Source of the DNA: Nemertoderma westbladi
Taxonomy: Eukaryota; Xenacoelomorpha; Nemertodermatida; Nemertodermatidae
Length of the DNA: 64,000 nt
Assembly (NCBI GenBank): GCA_032718475.1
Contig: JAUCBJ010007330.1
Span: forward strand, 1-64,000
Reading direction: 5' to 3'
Part shown: positions 10,053 to 21,892 of the stretch, piece by piece
How the letters are laid out: each line of letters begins with the position of its first letter
How positions within the stretch are numbered: the stretch's first letter is position 1
The notes under the pieces: generated by a model
Told to the model about the DNA's origin: nothing
Databases searched by the model: none
Seen by the model: only the letters and a program-made list of their open reading frames with translations
Made by a program: the position numbers and the translations under genes

Positions 10053-11090
10053 TTAACTGAAGTGCTTCAAAGCGGTTTTAACTTCTACTGTGTAAACATC
10101 CTTTACAGCATTGTCAGTTCTGAGTTTCTCCCAGTCATAGCTGATTTGCTTGCTTGTCCTGGGTTTGCTGGCTCTCAAACTGAGTCTGATCTCTGCAGTC
10201 ACTATTCTGTGGTCTGAACCAATTAGGTTGAACGACCTGTATGCCTCGCAGTTGATCATGATGTTTCTCCACTTTTTGTTTACAAGGATGTAATCCAGTT
10301 GTGCTTTGGTTCCATTAGGGTATTGAAAGGTCCATAGCTTCCCCTTACTCTTTTCGAATGTGTTGTTTGTTGGTATCAATTCACATTCTTCCATTAGGTC
10401 TAAAAGTAATTACCCATTTCTTTTAGAACTGGTGTTATCGGTGTAACCCTTGATGTCTTCTGGGCCAATTTGCGCATTCAGGTCACCAGCAATGACTTTA
10501 ACATTGTGTTTCGGAATGTCCTTTATAAGTCCAGTCAGTTCTTCATAAAACTTGACTGCTTGTTCTGGCTCTAAGGCATTGGTTGGACTGTAGCAACATA
10601 TAACTGTTGCCTTGGGATTCCCATCAAATGTTGCGATCATAACCCTGGAATTTATAGATTCGATGTTGTTTAGGGTCTTAAGTGCAAATGGGCTTAGCAT
10701 AATTCCTACTCCACCAATTGATGCATTGGCCGAGTTTCTTACTGCTGAGCTTGTTACTAACGTCAATCCATTTCCAATGTCATTGTACTTCATGGCAGTG
10801 TCTTCATGACAAATCCGATGTTCTTGGATGCAGATGATGTCGATGTTATATTCCATTGCCAGAGCGACCATGTCACCCTCTTTGCTATGTGCTTTCAGCG
10901 TGCGTGCGATCATTGTAGCAATCATTAGTGTCTTTTTACATTTCAACAGGTTGGTTCTTCTTTCTTCTCTGTCTTCTGTTCCAGTAGCCAATTTATCGAC
11001 CCCAGCCTGGTGTACCACTGAGGGACGCGTTCCTTGTTCACCCGGGCGACGGCCGAGCCGGTATTTCTCCGGGAGGGTTCTCATACTCAT
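10053..11090 (-). pseudogene. LINE-A apurinic-type endonuclease domain, frameshifted
   Basis: Residues in the 10410-11090 frame include IICIQEHR (the metal-binding Glu motif of APE-like endonucleases), GGVGIMLS, VICCYSPTN and VIAGDLNAQIG. The domain continues in another frame at 10053-10394 with QLDYILVN and the terminal GSDHRIV motif. The break lies near 10400. The family role is nicking of the target DNA for target-primed reverse transcription. Confidence 0.85.
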
Positions 11091-11570
11091 ATCTTTCAGT
11101 TGCGGGAGTAAACCGCTTGTGGTCGCAACTCCTACAAGCGTCTTCGCAGTAGGTCGCCGTTGGTTGATTACCTTCCGCCGACCTTGTCAGCATGTCTAGC
11201 CGTTGGTTGATTACCTTCCGCCTATCCATGGCCTACAGCCCTGCTGCCGACTGTATGGGTCCTTTTGTTACACCTTGAACCAAGTGTGCCTCCTGGGTTA
11301 GGTTACCTAACACTGGTAGAGGAGCATCCAGTATAGACAGTGTATCATCTCTAATGCAGATGCGTATCAAGCCTTTGCCTTCAATGGTGCCCGAGGCGCT
11401 ATAGCCCTCAAAAAGTTATTTAGTTGACGGGGCTAAACCAACCCACTCTTGATCAACTAAATAATGAATAGGCTATGCTTATCGGGCCTACCCTACTGGG
11501 CTGACAGCTACAGGTAGTACCACATTACTGCCATAGTGGTAGCAGGATCTGGGGACCTGACCTGACTTTT

Positions 11571-11650
11571 ACCTTGTTGAATACTATACGTTTAATTCAT
11601 ACACATACACATGGCATACACATACAGCTCAACCTTTTTGAATACCATAC
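11571..11650. repeat. 48-bp minisatellite (right part) beyond LINE-A
   Basis: The array interrupted at 8451 resumes with ACCTTGTTGAATACTATACG, followed by a diverged copy with CAGCTCAACC at about 11626. This confirms that LINE-A inserted into the array. Confidence 0.85.
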
Positions 11651-11999
11651 GACGCTGGACACTATTATACTGTTTTCCTTTTTTTTTTAATCAATATGTT
11701 ATGTTTCGATTCTTCGAAAGTTATAGGATAATCCCCATACCTAAACGCCCGCATAAGTAAAACGCTGTATAAAAATCGCGTAAGCTTATTATTTATTGTT
11801 GCCAATTGATTTTGATCAATAATGATAAATTAAATGAATAAAATAATAAATATTTTTCCAGAATATTTTTCACTGATATACTTCTGTAATCCTTAGGTAG
11901 TAGCAGACCCTGGTGACCATCCTGATTGGTTGAAGTATCTTCGTATTGGCGGCTGTAATGATGAGTCGAATTGTCGTCTTCTTCTTTGTGGTAGGTAGA
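11651..11999. other. AT-rich spacer
   Basis: I see no gene or clear repeat between the 48-bp minisatellite and the 53-bp satellite. Confidence 0.5.
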
Positions 12000-13944
12000 T
12001 AATCATTACAGGTAGGTACGATCCAGTAGTCCTTTATACAGGATGTTCAATCATTACAGGTACAGTAGGTACGATCCAGTAGTCCTTTATACAGGGTGTT
12101 CAATCATTACAGGTACAGTAGGTACGATCCAGTAGTCCTTTATACAGGATGTTCAATCATTACAGGTACAGTAGGTACGATCCAGTAGTCCTTTATACAG
12201 GATGTTCAATCATTACAGGTACAGTAGGTACGATCCAGTAGTCCTTTATACAGGATGTTCAATCATTACAGGTACAGTAGGTACGATCCAGTAGTCCTTT
12301 ATACAGGATGTTCAATCATTACAGGTACAGTAGGTACGATCCAGTAGTCCTTTATACAGGATGTTCAATCATTACAGGTACAGTAGGTACGATCCAGTAG
12401 TCCTTTATACAGGATGTTCAATCATTACAGGTACAGTAGGTACGATCCAGTAGTCCTTTATACAGGATGTTCAATCATTACAGCTACAGTAGGTACGATC
12501 CAGTAGTCCTTTATACAGGATGTTCAATCATTACAGGTACAGTAGGTACGATCCAGTAGTCCTTTATACAGGATGTTCAATCATTACAGGTACAGTAGGT
12601 ACGATCCAGTAGTCCTTTATACAGGATGTTCAATCATTACAGGTACAGTAGGTACGATCCAGTAGTACTTTATACAGGATGTTCAATCATTACAGGTACA
12701 GTAGGTACGATCCAGTAGTACTTTATACAGGATGTTCAATCATTACAGGTACAGTAGGTACGATCCAGTAGTCCTTTATACAGGATGTTCAATCATTACA
12801 GGTACAGTAGGTACGATCCAGTAGTCCTTTATACAGGATGTTCAATCATTACAGGTACAGTAGGTACGATCCAGTAGTACTTTATACAGGATGTTCAATC
12901 ATTACAGGTACAGTAGGTACGATCCAGTAGTCCTTTATACAGGATGTTCAATCATTACAGGTACAGTAGGTACGATCCAGTAGTCCTTTATACAGGATGT
13001 TCAATCATTACAGGTACAGTAGGTACGATCCAGTAGTCCTTTATACAGGATGTTCAATCATTACAGGTACAGTAGGTACGATCCAGTAGTCCTTTATACA
13101 GGATGTTCAATCATTACAGGTACAGTAGGTACGATCCCGTAGTCCTTTATACAGGATGTTCAATCATTACAGGTACAGTAGGTACGATCCAGTAGTACTT
13201 TATACAGGATGTTCAATCATTACAGGTACAGTAGGTACGATCCAGTAGTCCTTTATACAGGATGTTCAATCATTACAGGTACAGTAGGTACGATCCAGTA
13301 GTCATTTATACAGGATGTTCAATCATTACAGGTACAGTAGGTACGATCCAGTAGTCCTTTATACAGGATGTTCAATCATTACAGGTACAGTAGGTACGAT
13401 CCAGTAGTCCTTTATACAGGATGTTCAATCATTACAGGTACAGTAGGTACGATCCAGTAGTACTTTATACAGGATGTTCAATCATTACAGGTACAGTAGG
13501 TACGATCCAGTAGTCCTTTATACAGGATGTTCAATCATTACAGGTACAGTAGGTACGATCCAGTAGTCCTTTATACAGGATGTTCAATCATTACAGGTAC
13601 AGTAGGTACGATCCAGTAGTCCTTTATACAGGATGTTCAATCATTACAGGTACAGTAGGTACGATCCAGTAGTCCTTTATACAGGATGTTCAATCATTAC
13701 AGGTACAGTAGGTACGATCCAGTAGTCCTTTATACAGGATGTTCAATCATTACAGGTACAGTAGGTACGATCCAGTAGTCCTTTATACAGGATGTTCAAT
13801 CATTACAGGTACAGTAGGTACGATCCAGTAGTCCTTTATACAGGATGTTCAATCATTACAGGTACAGTAGGTACGATCCAGTAGTACTTTATACAGGATG
13901 TTCAATCATTACAGGTACAGTAGGTACGATCCCGTAGTCCTTTA
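12000..13944. repeat. 53-bp satellite, about 36 copies
   Basis: The unit contains TACAGTAGGTACGATCCAGT, then AGTCCTTTATACAGG, ATGTTC and AATCATTACAGG. The 53-bp spacing is exact in the copies I checked (for example GGTACGATCC at 12121 and 12174). Copies differ mainly by a C/A change in CCTTTATA/ACTTTATA, a sign of recent homogenisation. The right edge runs directly into the (CTA)n tail of LINE-B. Confidence 0.95.
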
Positions 13945-15115
13945 TACTACTACTACTACTAGGATCGACATGCTGCATTGCAGCTGCATTTTTAAGAATG
14001 CTGTGCCGCCTTATCGACAAAATTGCACCGCCACAACTCCCTATCACCCATGACATTTGCTAGATCATCCGCATCTTCAAGGCCAGTGTCCTTTAAGATG
14101 CGTCTCAAGAAAGTCATGGGCTGTCCACCATGCTTATTCACTGCATGAGGCTGCCAAAGTACAAGATTATGCACTGGCTGGTCCTCACGGCGAAAGCAAT
14201 GTCCTGCAAAGCGGAGGCGATTTTGTTCTAGTGTCAAGCTTGGGGGAACCAATGAGACACCTCCAATGTTATATAGTGTCTAGTTGGAGATGTGTGCATT
14301 GTACTTGACACAATGAACCCGGCGTAGCATTCTTGTGAATGTGCCATCCAGAGATTTGGTGTCCTCAGGACACCCATAGAGGAGTACTGGAACTACTGCT
14401 GCTCTAAATAATCGGACCTTAAGTTTCCGATTAATTCTCGGTGACTTCCAAATCCTGAAAAGCCTATTCAAGGCTACCCATGCCTTTCCCTTACGTATTC
14501 GAAGGTCCTCACCTGACTTCCGGATCCATGATCCCAGGTAACAGAAGTCATCCACATGCTCAAGCATACCATCTTTTGAGCTTATGCTCATCCGATCAGA
14601 GACTTGCTGAGGACTTTCAAAGTTAACTGTCAAAATTTTGGTCTTTCTGGAGTTAATAAAAAGACCAACACTAGAAGCAGCATGTTCTAATAAGCTGAGG
14701 AGCCGTTGGGCTCCCTCTAGTGATTCTGAGAGTACTCCTAAGTTCAGTTAGGTACTTGGCAGGATTTCCTCGACTTCTGGAGCCAGTAGGTGGTGTTATC
14801 ATCACCCCATCATCATTATGATGATCTAAGGACATGCGTAGAACATAGTCAACAACAATTATGAACAAGAATGGTGCAAGTGTGTCTCCCTGGAGGACGC
14901 CCCATAACACTTCAAATGGTTCTGTGTCACCGTCAACAGTAGACACAAATGTTGTCGAACCATCGTATACTGATCTGATTGCTGCAATAATTTCATCAGG
15001 AATCCCCTATAATGAAAGTATGCGAACATACGTGAGCGAGAGACAGAATCAAAGGCCTTGAAGAAGTCAACAAAGATAACAGCCAGATTGTTGCCGTTAT
15101 TCCAGACACCAGGGG
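13945..15115 (-). mobile_element. LINE-B, 5'-truncated RTE-like retrotransposon
   Basis: On the minus strand the 3' end is a (TAG)n tail (13945-13963) that joins the 53-bp satellite. Coding fragments: RT motif A as FFKAFDSVS near 15050, motif B as GVLQGDTLAPFLF (14671-14946), a segment with YLGSWIRKSGEDLRIRKGKAW (14280-14633), and a C-terminal piece with RLRFAGHCFRRE (13992-14252). It belongs to the same superfamily as LINE-A but is a different family. It starts just upstream of motif A, so the endonuclease is absent. No clear target-site duplication was found. Confidence 0.8.
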
Positions 15116-15473
15116 GGAAAACGCCGATGCTGGTGGCAGAATTTTCAGACCACTTGATTCCGGCCAGTCACAGGATATGGGGAGTGGAGAAGGAGTCTTA
15201 TCTGAGATGCAAGATTGCAGTAGAGAAAAAGTCGCATTGGTTGGATATAATCTTTAATGTAACTTTTCTACAGTTGAACCTTGATTGAGAATAATTTGGG
15301 CTTCCCCACACCAATATACCAAATATTCACAATAATACAAATACAAAACGAATATACAAATTCCTACAGTACATTATTTAATTACCCACTGTTCGCTTTA
15401 GATTTTAACCTAACTAATGATCCCCATTTTCCCTCGGTCCTAGTCCCAGTACCGTAGTGTCAGTGTCGGTCGA
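15116..15473. other. Spacer
   Basis: I see no gene. The boundary of LINE-B within this stretch is uncertain. Confidence 0.4.
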
Positions 15474-16140
15474 CCCTGTTGCGTGTCCATCCCACCCTTC
15501 CCGAACACCGAAGGGATTGGTCATCAGGAAAGCGGTACGGCTTGGCTAAGGGTCGGTCAGGTCGGTCGACCCTGTTGCGTGTCCGTCCCACCCTTCCCGA
15601 ACCCCGAAGGGATCGGTCATCAGGAAAGCGGTACGGCTTTACTAGGGGTCTGTCGGTTCATCGCAGGGTCCCCACCACCTAAGCTTTCCGAATCCTTTTC
15701 AGGCTCGTAGTCGCTTCGGTAGCCGAGAAGCTGCTCCGAATAGTTGGTAGGCCAGTAGAGTCCGGTCCTTTGTCTTTCGACCCTGTTGCGTGTCCGTCCC
15801 ACCCTTCCCGAACCACAATCATCAGGAAAGTAGTACGGCTTGGCTAGGGGTCTGTCAGCCCGTTGTGAGTCCCAACTGTCGGAGCTTTCCGAATCCTTTT
15901 CAGGCTTGTAGTACGCCGGTCGTGGAACCCACTCCAGGAAGTCAGTCCTCGTCAAACCCTTCCTTCATCCAGTCGGTCGATCCGTCGCAAGTCCCTGGCG
16001 CAGTCAGCAAGCTTTCCGAATCCTTTTCAGGCTCGTAATCACTGCCGGTGACCAGGGACCGCTAAGGATCTGTCAGTTCCTGTCGCAAATCCCTGACGCA
16101 ATCAGCAGGCTTTCCGAATCCTTTTCAGGCTCGTAATAAC
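15474..16140. repeat. Degenerate higher-order tandem repeat
   Basis: Two modules alternate irregularly: CCCTGTTGCGTGTCCGTCCC (about 15474, 15570, 15781), followed by a TCATCAGGAAAG module, and CTTTCCGAATCCTTTTCAGG (about 15680, 15883, 16013, 16109). Spacing varies between about 90 and 210 bp, so the array has suffered deletions. Confidence 0.8.
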
Positions 16141-16665
16141 TGCTGGTGGCCAGGAACCGCTAAGGGCAGTCCTTGTCCCAAGGCCTAGTGGGTTACCAAA
16201 ACTACCACTACAGGCAGTAGGAGGTTGGCTAGGCCTAATTAAGTAACAGACGAACCTGATACCTAAAGTACTGCTTGATTTTACCTCCCACCCTTGGCCC
16301 TTAAATATCTGATATGAGTCCCGTGCCCCGTAAGTCGCCCCGATATTCGCCCGTAAATCGCCCCCAGTCCATTGAATATGCCCAAATTCCATGTTCCCGC
16401 ACCCAGTACTGATATTGGAATATTCATAATAAATAAATCCAAAAAATATTTAACTCGCGTTATGAAAAACTGAAATACCGCGAACAGTCCCCCCCAATGA
16501 CCTTCGTGAGGTCTATCGGTAGATCGAGTTTGCGTAGGTCATTTCCCCATATAAAAAACCCAATTTTTTACTATTGCATAGTCCTGATTAATTTGTCCTA
16601 GAGTTAGTTTACGTAGATATAAAAATAAATGTTCGATATAAATGTCCATAGAATATCCTGGTCTT
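16141..16665. other. Spacer downstream of gene B
   Basis: No gene is seen. The stretch 16400-16660 is AT-rich and presumably contains the 3' untranslated region of gene B. Confidence 0.4.
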
Positions 16666-17748
16666 CTATTTCCTACTCTGATACGCTTTCCTTTTCTTAG
16701 CCCGTCTACTCTCATCGATCGCCAGTGCAGGTAGGGGAGCATCGTCATCCGTCGCGAGCATCGCTGCAGCTTGTCTCCTGGCAGCCCTTCCTTTGGATGG
16801 TAGCGGGATCATGTCCGTACGTCTCTCCAACTCGGTGTTGCGGGCCTCTTTAAACCACTCTCCATCACCAAATGCTTCTTTGTACGAGTATAGACGTCTG
16901 ATTATTTCGAAGGGACCAAATAAACCAGCGCTCAGTAGTAAATCCACATAGTGGAAAGGCAAGGTCGTTGTCACATGGAGGCGTTCTGGGAATGAGAAGT
17001 ATCCGCACGCCATCTCTTGTGCGACATTTCGAGCACTTACATGCACTTTGGTCTTTACGTGGTTATTGGCATATGTTTCAAACATAACCATATTCCCCAT
17101 GGCCGTCGTGTCCTTAGTGGGACACTTAATGTTACATCGGGGGCTTGCGGAATGCCCACGGAAACCACATTTTGTACAGAGGTTGTAGAGGGTTGGACAA
17201 ACCACTACGTTGTGGCCCGATATACCGCAATAGGGACAATAGAGTATCCCAAGGATCTGGAGACACGATTCGGTAACCCGATGTTTCTTTCCGTGTGGAC
17301 ATTGATCCGAACCGCAGTTTCCACAAACATCAAGTTGCATTTCCCGGCCGAAAAAGATCGGGATTGGTACGCCGGCGTAGTACTCCAGTCGTCTATCACT
17401 TTTGGGGATAATTGTAGTAACCGGGAGCCCACGGAACGCTGCGCTTTTGCGGAGTATGATCTCGCTACGGTATCCTTCTTTATAGACCGCCGGTCGCATC
17501 CCGGACGCCCGTTTCTGACGGTGGATCCACTCTGTTTGTTCAGCGTACCACCGAGTGAGTCTCATAGGATCTTGTGGGACAGGGGGTGCCGTCGCCACAG
17601 CTGGTCGGCGAAGGGGTGCCAGGGCGTTCACCGAAGGAATTCCGAGGAGGTCTCCAGGGGTTGGAGCTATACTAGGACCCTGGTACTTGGGATCTCCGAA
17701 GACCAGTCTTCTCCTCCCGGGAACGGATATGGAGACAACCTCTGGCAT
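16666..17748 (-). CDS. Gene B: zinc-knuckle protein of the same family as genes A and C, probably N-truncated
   Basis: The frame starts at an ATG (17748) and encodes 360 residues. An in-frame stop lies just upstream (17764-17766) and the Pao-like sequence begins about 60 bp further on, so an upstream nuclease-like part may have been lost or never existed. Residues about 143-205 hold a Cys/His cluster: CGNCGSDQC, CPYCGISGHNVVVC (C-x2-C-x4-H-x4-C) and CTKCGFRGHSASPRC. A C-terminal domain (about 226-300) parallels gene C: ACGYFSF, LPFHYVDLL, then IIRRLY. The tail is basic (RRAKKRKAYQSRK), like a nuclear-localisation signal. The N-terminal half has no recognised domain. The frame is intact, unlike genes C and C'. 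Confidence 0.65.
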   Translation of the reverse strand: MPEVVSISVPGRRRLVFGDPKYQGPSIAPTPGDLLGIPSVNALAPLRRPAVATAPPVPQDPMRLTRWYAEQTEWIHRQKRASGMRPAVYKEGYRSEIILRKSAAFRGLPVTTIIPKSDRRLEYYAGVPIPIFFGREMQLDVCGNCGSDQCPHGKKHRVTESCLQILGILYCPYCGISGHNVVVCPTLYNLCTKCGFRGHSASPRCNIKCPTKDTTAMGNMVMFETYANNHVKTKVHVSARNVAQEMACGYFSFPERLHVTTTLPFHYVDLLLSAGLFGPFEIIRRLYSYKEAFGDGEWFKEARNTELERRTDMIPLPSKGRAARRQAAAMLATDDDAPLPALAIDESRRAKKRKAYQSRK

Positions 17749-17825
17749 GTGTTGCCGAAGTCGCTAAGCGCGAAGGTGGTTACTAACTCTCTAGCGGGAC
17801 TGCTACAGCCAAGCGAGGGTCAAAG

Positions 17826-18011
17826 GAGGGTGATTTGGTGATCGTCACGGACGACACAATTATCAACAATCAGTGGAGGTTAGCAAGAGTCGTGGACACT
17901 TACTCTGACGAGGACGGAAGAGTCCGATCGGTGGAAGTGCGGATAGGGGGTAAGATAGGAGCGAAAGATAGGAAGACCTACAGGAGGGCTGTAGGGAAGT
18001 GTTGCCTATGA
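17826..18011 (+). pseudogene. Pao pol C-terminal fragment (DUF5641-like region after integrase)
   Basis: The frame reads GDLVIVTDDTIINNQWRLA, then RVVDTYSDEDGRVRSVEVR and ends RRAVGKCCL and a stop, the usual end of BEL/Pao polyproteins. Copies 53076 and 55743 (minus) are near-identical but carry a two-base insertion after RIGG that ends them early, so this fragment preserves the better C-terminus. Confidence 0.85.
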
Positions 18012-18126
18012 GAGGGCGCACCTTATTGTTTAGTCGTCCAAACGTTGGACTGAGGGGGGTGGGATTGAGTGCGAGACGCCCTTCCCACACAAAATATAAA
18101 AAAATAAAATAATAAAAATAATAGAG

Positions 18127-19080
18127 AAAGAGAGTAAGAGAAAGGAAAGTAATAGTACATAGTAGGTACGTAGTAAGTAAGTAGGCAGATAGAAGTTAGT
18201 TAGAGAGTTAGTAAGAGTAGTAAGAGGGTACGTAGTACCGTTAGTTAGAGAGTTAGTTAGTAGTAAGAGGGTACGTAGGACCGTTAGTTAGAGAGTTAGT
18301 TAGTTAGTAAGAGGGTACGTAGTACAGTACCGTTAGTAAGAGTTAGTGCAGTTAGTTAGTAAGAGGGTACGTAGTACCGTTAGTAAGAGTTAGTGGAGTT
18401 AGTTAGTAAGAGGGTACGTAGTACCGTTAGTAAGAGTTAGTGGAGTTAGTTAGTAAGAGGGTACGTAGTACCATTAGTAAGAGTTAGTGGAGTTAGTTAG
18501 TAAGAGGGTACGTAGTACCATTAGTAAGAGTTAGTGGAGTTAGTTAGTAAGAGGGTACGTAGTACCGTTAGTAAGAGTTAGTGGAGTTAGTTAGTAAGAG
18601 GGTACGTAGTACCGTTAGTAAGAGTTAGTGGAGTTAGTTAGTAAGAGGGTACGTAGTACCGTTAGTAAGAGTTAGTGGAAGAGTTATTAAGAGGGTACGT
18701 GTAGTACCGTTAGTAAGAGTTAGTAAGAGGGTACGTAGTACCGTTAGTAAGAGTTAGTGGAGTTAGTTAGTAAGAGGGTACGTAGTACCGTTAGTAAGAG
18801 TTAGTGGAGTTAGTTAGTAAGAGGGTACGTAGTACCGTTAGTAAGAGTTAGTGGAGTTAGTTAGTAAGAGGGTACGTAGTACCGTTAGTAAGAGTTAGTG
18901 GAAGAGTTAGTAAGAGGGTACGTGTAGTACCGTTAGTAGAAGAGTTAGTAAGAGGGTATGTGTAGTACCGTTAGTAGAAGAGTTAGTAAGAGGGTACATA
19001 GTAAGAGTTGGTAGAAGTTAGTTAGAATGTTAGTAAGAGTTAGTGTGTTAGTAAAATTTAGTAGAGTTAGTAGTGAGTAG
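18127..19080. repeat. 47-bp satellite inside Pao copy 1
   Basis: The unit is GTTAGTAAGAGGGTACGTAG then TACCGTTAGTAAGAG and TTAGTGGAGTTA. It contains GGTACGTAGTACC, a near-palindrome with 5-bp arms. There are roughly 15 regular copies plus degenerate edges. The reverse complement of the same family lies at 52020-52520 and 54688-55190, at the same place in the Pao element. Confidence 0.9.
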
Positions 19081-19495
19081 TGAGAGGGGGGCACGTGGGT
19101 ACAGCAGGACAGATTGTGTAGGCTGCACAAGACATACTACTGTACTGCACAGCCCGTAGAATAGGTCAGAATATGGATTAAAAATAAAAATAATCCATTA
19201 ATAGATACTGATAGCACAGTTGTAGGATTAAAATAAATATTAAAATCAAAATTAGACAAATTATGGTAACTGTAGGCAGGATATTCTAGAACATAATTAA
19301 AGTAACTGACAAAATTAGGGAATTTAGGAAATTTGGCACTTTTAGGGAGTAGAATAAGAAAATTCGGCAATAACCTAGCGTTCAGAGAGAGATAGGCCAT
19401 TATCGGACTGTACAGACCATCCTAACTGCATCACTCACTTATATTGAGCCTTGGTAAGGCACCACCTTATAGGTGAGCGATCGGGAGAGTTCGAA
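19081..19495. other. Spacer/leader between satellite and gene C
   Basis: AT-rich. The last 60 bp (CACTCACTTATATTGAGCC onwards) are conserved in the minus-strand copies at 51540 and 35880. TTGGTAAGG and ATAGGTGAGC just before the start codon resemble splice donors, so the cargo may be expressed from a spliced message. Confidence 0.5.
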
Positions 19496-21892
19496 ATGGC
19501 GGAGAAACTTGTTAGAAAGAGAAAGGCAGAGTTGGGAGGAAAGGAGATACTGGTAGATTTCACCGAAAGGCATCCGGAAGAGAAGACGAGAGGATACTAC
19601 AAGCGGTTAGAGAAGGGTCACAAGGCGCGAGCGCTGCAGGACCATTTCAGGGAGGTACACAAGCAGCGGCTGGTCGGGACCTACGGGACACCGTCGCTAG
19701 ACAACGCGATCTTCGAGCATTTCCACTACGTGGTAAAGGGAGACGAGGCGAAGTTCGGGACACCGAAGTATCCAAGGGAACCACCGAAAAAGGACTGGAA
19801 GAGGTTCGTAGAGTCTGTCAGCAGGGGAGGATACATGGTCCTAGACGACGAAGGGACCGTGGAAGACGAGGAAGGTTCGAGAAGAGGGTCGGCAGGGTCG
19901 GCCAGAACCATACTCCTGCATTTGGCCGCGCCAAATGGGGATATATTCCTGTTCAATCTGGGAACGTATGGGAAGAAGAACGGGCCGAAGGTAAACCGGT
20001 TGCCAAGGGCGGTGCAGAACGTAGTAAGAGAGAAGTCGACGATAAAGGTGGGATCGGCGATCTGCGACGATGCGGAGAGGATCATCAGTCCGGAGACCCC
20101 CAACCTCCTGGACACGCAAACGGTCTACATGGCTATGACGGAGCCAGCCGGGTTGGGACTAGTAGAGAACACGGGTCATTGTGGAGCGGTGGTGATGGGC
20201 CAGCTAATGGGGCTCGTATGCCACAAGCCATTGGACTGGGGTAAATTCAGGGAGGAGTATGGAGCGGAGTTGGCGAACTCGCTGAAGTGGGGAGCGAAGC
20301 CGGGGAAACAGGAGGTGTATAAATTCCGGAGAGGAGCGATAAAGATATATCAGAAGCGATATATCCTGCAGGAGGACTGGATAATGATAGGTTTGCTAAA
20401 CCTATTCATGACCGTGGTTATCGAAAGAGAACCAATGGCATTTCTGCTATCAGGATCACCCCTGAACTACAGAAGAGCCTTCAAAGTGTCTTTCGAGGGT
20501 CTGGTAGACCACCCGGGGCTGAAGGGCGAGTCGGTATACTATAACTGCCGATATCTAGTAGACAGGGAGGTGGATACACCATATCAGAGGTGGGAGCAGC
20601 TAGAGGCAGATAGACAAGAGGCGAAGCGATTGGAAGAAATCGCTAGACGAGAACGGAGGGAGGCAGACGAAAGAGAGGCGGAAGCTAGAGGAGAGGGCTA
20701 CGGGTTCGAGGCCCAGGCGGCCTTGGACGATCTACACTGAACATCAGGGAGTTCGGGCTAGTCTTTAGGGCGAGAATTGGGGTGGGCGGAAGGATCACCG
20801 AAACAGTCGACATCGGGATTGCAGACGATGCCCATACCAGCGGGCGCCGAGGGTGATTTTGCGAAGAGAAGGCCAGGGGAACTGGAAGGATGGAGAGTCA
20901 CGGGCAAGAGCCAAGGTGGGAAGGGACACTGTGGATCCACCGGGATACCGGGTTTGGAGCCACTCCCAGAGGAGGACAAGGACGACGACGAGTTCGGTAG
21001 AGATGCTGCCCATCGAGAGAATCGGCCACTCAGACACGGACTGTGTTGGCGGGAGAGTGGTGATGGCCAGCGGGGCCAGGGCCTTCTGGGATAGACCCGG
21101 CAAGCAGGCCTGGGTGCATGAGGAGCCGGCGATGGATTTCGCGGGGAGCACCATCAGGTTGGGCGAGCAACCGGGGACGGCACCACGGGTAGTATTCGGA
21201 GAGACGATGCCCAGGCGAGACGAGGAGATAGACATGTCCATGCTAACGTCCAGAAGTTCGCTTACCAGCGACTCCATAGACCGAGGAGATCGCTTGGGAC
21301 GAAAGATGACGTGGGGCGGGAGGCATTGGTACTCAGCTGCAATTACTGCGGGAGGCTTACTCACCAGGAAATGAGCTGCTTGTACCGGTTCCAGAAGGGG
21401 ATGAGTTGCCTCTACTGCCGCGAGTCGAGTCATAGGATGGGGGCGTGTCCACGGCTGCACAACCGGTGCTCTAAGCGCAACTTCCGGGGGCACTACGGAC
21501 GCCAGTGCGACTGGATGGACGACGAGGAGGAGTTTAGGATCTTCGAGGAGTGGGCCAATGTCGGCATCATGACGCGGCAGCAGATGAAGGCCCAGGAATT
21601 CCGGTGGGGCTTCTTTAATATTAACCAGGAGGCCCACCTGGAAATCATCAAACGGAGCCTTCCGTTTACTTATCAGGAAGTGTCAACGGCGGCATCGTAT
21701 GCCGGAGTGATAAATGCACAGAGGTATTTAGACAGGTGGACGCCAGAGAACCTGGGAGAGTTCAGAGATTTCTTGGCGGAGCATGTGCCGCGGGCCATGA
21801 AGGTGATCCTATGGGACGCCACTAGGGGGAAGCAGCAGGGCCATTCGGAGGGGCCACCCGCGAAATGATACCGGGAGCTAATAACACCAGCG

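Larger units (their letters stand above)
8452..11570 (-). mobile_element. LINE-A, RTE-like non-LTR retrotransposon, inactive
   Basis: The element lies on the minus strand and is bounded by a 16-bp target-site duplication, ACCTTGTTGAATACTA, at 8436-8451 and 11571-11586. Its 3' end carries a (TAG)n tail (read on the minus strand, 8452-8466). Order on the minus strand is endonuclease, reverse transcriptase, C-terminal domain. Several frameshifts and an internal deletion in RT make it dead. Confidence 0.9.

Noticed and set aside
12000-13944. 53-bp array as a CRISPR-like repeat-spacer structure
   Set aside because: The whole 53-bp unit is conserved with no variable spacers, and the context is eukaryotic. 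It is a satellite.
16666-21868. Zinc-knuckle genes as ordinary retroviral-type gag
   Set aside because: The Pao elements have their own gag with a different knuckle 5' of pol. The knuckle genes lie 3' of pol or stand alone and add a nuclease-like fold and a distinct C-terminal domain.
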